13,962 nucleotides of DNA from contig JAAZEW010000235.1 of NCBI GenBank assembly GCA_012512055.1, forward strand, positions 1 to 13,962, in the 5' to 3' direction. Under the pieces are notes generated by a model, which made no database searches, had not been told where the DNA came from, and saw nothing but the letters and a program-made list of their open reading frames with translations. The translations under genes were made by a program, and so were the position numbers. Below are positions 12,043 through 13,962 of this stretch, one piece after another. The stretch is from Bacillota bacterium (GTDB lineage Bacteria > Bacillota_G > SHA-98 > UBA4971). Every line of letters begins with the position of its first letter. The first letter of the stretch is position 1.

Positions 12043-12924
12043 TTAGCTTAGTTCACCACGTTCAAGTGCAATCGCGTCCGCTATTTTGCCGAACTCCTCC
12101 AATGACAGAGTCTCAGCTCTCCTCTGAGAATCTACGCCAACCTCCGCAAGGATTCTCCTTATGCTATCCTCCTTAACAGAAGCAAGCTCCGGATGAGTCT
12201 TCCCCGCCATGGAAAGCGCTCTTAAGATCGTCTTTCGCCTTTTGGCAAAACCACCTCTGACTACCGCAAAGAAGATTTCCTCATCAACTGTTTCTACCCT
12301 TGGGGCTTCACGAATCAGCATCTTCACAACAGCAGAGTCCACTTTGGGTTGAGGCCAAAACGCCTCCGGAGGTACCATTGCAACAATCTCCGGGGCCGCG
12401 TGATACTGCACGGCTATGGAAAATGCTCCGTACCTCTTGGATCCCGGAGCTGCAACAATTCGCTCTGCGACTTCCCTCTGAACCAGGACCACCATCAGTT
12501 CAAAAAGCCCGGCATGACGAAGTAATTCCAGAATAATAGGAGACGTAACATAGTACGGCAAATTCGCAACCACTTTAGATTTATCTGAAATCAGTGTACT
12601 AGAAGCGGTCAACTCTGTCAAGTTTAGCTGCAGGAAGTCGCCTTTTACAATTTCTACGTTGGGGTGTTCCGAGAACCTTTCGAGGAGCAGGGAAACCAAT
12701 CTCTCATCTATTTCAACAGCAATGACATGACCGGCTTGCCTTGAAAGAGCCTCAGTCAGTGTACCGGTGCCTGCCCCAATCTCCAGGACCAAATCATCCT
12801 TGGTTAACTGCGCAGCATTAACAATAATCTCTAGAATGCCGTGGTCCATAAGAAAATTCTGGCCGAGGTTTTTCCTCGGCCGAATTTTAGATTCTTTACT
12901 TAGGTTCTTTATTCTCTTTCTCAT
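12043..12924 (-). CDS. ksgA: KsgA/RsmA, 16S rRNA adenine dimethyltransferase
   Basis: The 293-aa protein has all class I methyltransferase landmarks of KsgA: KNLGQNFL (18-25), the SAM loop EIGAGTGTLT (48-57), an acidic end of strand 2 at AVEIDE (69-74), GDFL (95-98), the catalytic NLPYY (121-125), WPQPKVDSAVV (190-200) and the C-terminal FAKRRKTI (226-233). It dimethylates the two adjacent adenosines of the 3' end hairpin of 16S rRNA during small-subunit assembly. Its ATG overlaps the stop of the yabE-like gene as ATGA, with GGAG just upstream, so translation is probably coupled. Usual neighbour rnmV is absent. An unusually stable hairpin falls in the early coding region (codons about 13-24), described separately. 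Confidence 0.98.
   Translation of the reverse strand: MRKRIKNLSKESKIRPRKNLGQNFLMDHGILEIIVNAAQLTKDDLVLEIGAGTGTLTEALSRQAGHVIAVEIDERLVSLLLERFSEHPNVEIVKGDFLQLNLTELTASSTLISDKSKVVANLPYYVTSPIILELLRHAGLFELMVVLVQREVAERIVAAPGSKRYGAFSIAVQYHAAPEIVAMVPPEAFWPQPKVDSAVVKMLIREAPRVETVDEEIFFAVVRGGFAKRRKTILRALSMAGKTHPELASVKEDSIRRILAEVGVDSQRRAETLSLEEFGKIADAIALERGELS
12853..12888 (-). other. ksgA: Terminator-like hairpin within the start of ksgA
   Basis: An 8-bp GC-rich stem GGCCGAGG / CCTCGGCC with a 5-nt loop, flanked by a further 6-bp AAAATT / AATTTT pairing after a small asymmetric internal loop. In the minus-strand RNA the GC stem is followed by AGAATTTTCTTAT, which resembles an intrinsic terminator. It lies inside codons for the conserved KNLGQNF motif, 36-71 nt into the gene. 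It may slow or attenuate transcription from yabE into ksgA, or be a chance result of codon choice. Confidence 0.5.
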
Positions 12925-13952
12925 GGCTCCAGAATATAGACCTTCACCTTCCGCCTTCCGTACCGTAGTGCCTCTTCCACAGTCTCAAAGAGCAAGTCGA
13001 TTCTGTTGCCTTTGATAGCGCCTCCAACATCACCTGCGATTGCAGGCCCATAACCTTCTACATACAGTTTAGTGCGAAGAGGTATGACCTTGGGATCTAC
13101 CGCAGCAATGCCAGGGACGGCCTTCAAGCCGATAGCAGTATAGCCGTCCGCCCACTTTCCGCAACTGGTAGGGCCTGGCTCATAGGCAGTGGCTGTCATG
13201 GTTTTGACTTCCCGGTATCTGAAGGTACCTCTGGATGTAAGCAAGGTTCTAACGGGATTGCGAGTGCCTACTTTCACCACTTTTGAAACTGCTTCCCGCA
13301 ACACTTTACTGGAGAGCACAGTCTCATTGACAACTCTCCCGTCTTCGTAGGTCACACGAACCTTCTCTTCGCGGAGGCCTTCAACTCCCCGCCTAATAAC
13401 CTCAGCTTCACCCCGATCCATGCCTGAATCAGGTTTTTCCTCAGTACGATACGGGACACGAACCTGTCGTACGACCACCTCAGACGTTACGCGCGTCACT
13501 TTGATGCTCATGCCGGGAGTAAGTCCGGCTTCCATTCCCGGGTTGACCTTATCCTCAGGCCTGAGCAGGATCCCGGACTCAGCCAGAACATGCTTAACCA
13601 TAGGCCCTGTTGAACGGAGCGCAACTTTCGAGCCATCTACTGTAAGCTCAATAGGAACTGCACGGGTGACAGTTATGACACTTCTTCCACGTACCCGTTC
13701 TGAGACTTGAGGCGTCACCTTGTCTGAGTCTCGTAATTCCACTCCGGCTTGTTTCAGGACATCTCCCACCGTAAGAGCAGGAGTTGCGGCCAACACCATA
13801 ACCTCATCATCAACGATTATTCTTATTTCCCGCGTTGCTCCTGCAAGCCCAGTCACTAAGAGCACCACGCAACATGAAACAAGAGCGATTTCTCTTCTGC
13901 GTTCGACAAATACCGACGCTCGCTCCTGCCTATAACAGGGGCTGGACGTCAT
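12921..13952 (-). CDS. yabE: YabE-type G5/3D-domain cell-wall protein (Rpf/stationary-phase-survival-like)
   Basis: The 343-aa protein has one N-terminal membrane/signal segment (about residues 22-40). Two DUF348 repeats follow (about 44-81 and 99-137, each with an LTVGDVLKQAG- or MVKHVLAESG-like helix and a DKV-x-P end). A G5 domain covers about 153-232 and a C-terminal 3D domain about 248-341. The 3D part shows TATAYEPG (253-260), GIAAVDPKVIPLRTKLYVEGYG (281-302) and DVGGAIKGNRIDLLF (308-322). 3D is the double-psi barrel of MltA/RpfB-like lytic transglycosylases; D308 and D319 are the family acidic residues. It probably cleaves or remodels peptidoglycan outside the membrane. It is shorter than Bacillus YabE (about 437 aa), with two rather than three DUF348 repeats. 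The start at ATG 13952 is only 10 bases from the window edge, with a weak GGATGGG site. Same position as Bacillus yabE, upstream of ksgA. Confidence 0.93.
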   Translation of the reverse strand: MTSSPCYRQERASVFVERRREIALVSCCVVLLVTGLAGATREIRIIVDDEVMVLAATPALTVGDVLKQAGVELRDSDKVTPQVSERVRGRSVITVTRAVPIELTVDGSKVALRSTGPMVKHVLAESGILLRPEDKVNPGMEAGLTPGMSIKVTRVTSEVVVRQVRVPYRTEEKPDSGMDRGEAEVIRRGVEGLREEKVRVTYEDGRVVNETVLSSKVLREAVSKVVKVGTRNPVRTLLTSRGTFRYREVKTMTATAYEPGPTSCGKWADGYTAIGLKAVPGIAAVDPKVIPLRTKLYVEGYGPAIAGDVGGAIKGNRIDLLFETVEEALRYGRRKVKVYILEP

Positions 13953-13962
13953 GATCCCATCC

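Noticed and set aside
1..13962. tRNA, rRNA, CRISPR, insertion sequence or phage genes
   Set aside because: Looked for and not seen: no cloverleaf-like blocks, no regularly spaced repeats, no transposase or integrase motifs.

Overview
The window reads as chromosomal DNA of an endospore-forming member of the Bacillota, most likely a Clostridia-type lineage (inference). The evidence is the set of sporulation genes (yabG, cwlD and several SPOCS/DUF3794 genes), Veg, a YabE-type G5/3D protein, strong AAGGAGG-type ribosome binding sites, and promoter-like sequences resembling mother-cell sigma factor sites. No mobile element, tRNA, rRNA or CRISPR array was seen. Apart from cwlD, every gene called is on the minus strand.

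Right part (about 9.9-13.95 kb, read right to left): yabE-like gene > ksgA > YkuK-family (DUF458) gene > yabG > veg. This resembles the Bacillus yabE-rnmV-ksgA-yabG-veg block, but rnmV is absent and a YkuK-family gene sits between ksgA and yabG. yabE and ksgA overlap by ATGA, and the YkuK-family gene carries its Shine-Dalgarno (SD) sequence across the ksgA stop codon. A hairpin follows the YkuK-family gene. yabG then has its own sigma-K-like promoter and veg has two tandem sigma-A-like promoters.

Middle part (about 7.96-9.9 kb): a secreted CAP-domain protein with a tyrosine/serine/glycine-rich N-terminal region (minus) converges on cwlD (plus), which encodes the spore-cortex muramoyl-alanine amidase. 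A 12-bp inverted repeat lies between them. cwlD is divergent from the SPOCS region, across an intergenic stretch holding a 24-bp tandem duplication.

Left part (1-7.96 kb): a cluster of spore-envelope-type genes, all minus strand. In order of transcription it holds a four-SPOCS protein (657 aa), a membrane-anchored three-SPOCS protein (692 aa, with a second strong start inside the frame), a small divergent single-SPOCS protein (191 aa), a PG-binding/LysM/GH18-like protein whose catalytic acids are missing, and a SipL/SpoVID-like three-SPOCS protein cut by the window edge. About eleven SPOCS repeats lie within 8 kb. SPOCS domains are known from SpoVID and SipL, which build the coat-cortex interface, so the inferred theme is a locus for assembling and processing the spore envelope: SPOCS scaffold proteins, a LysM wall-binding pseudo-hydrolase, the CwlD cortex amidase and the YabG coat protease. 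How the multi-SPOCS proteins work is not known from the sequence.
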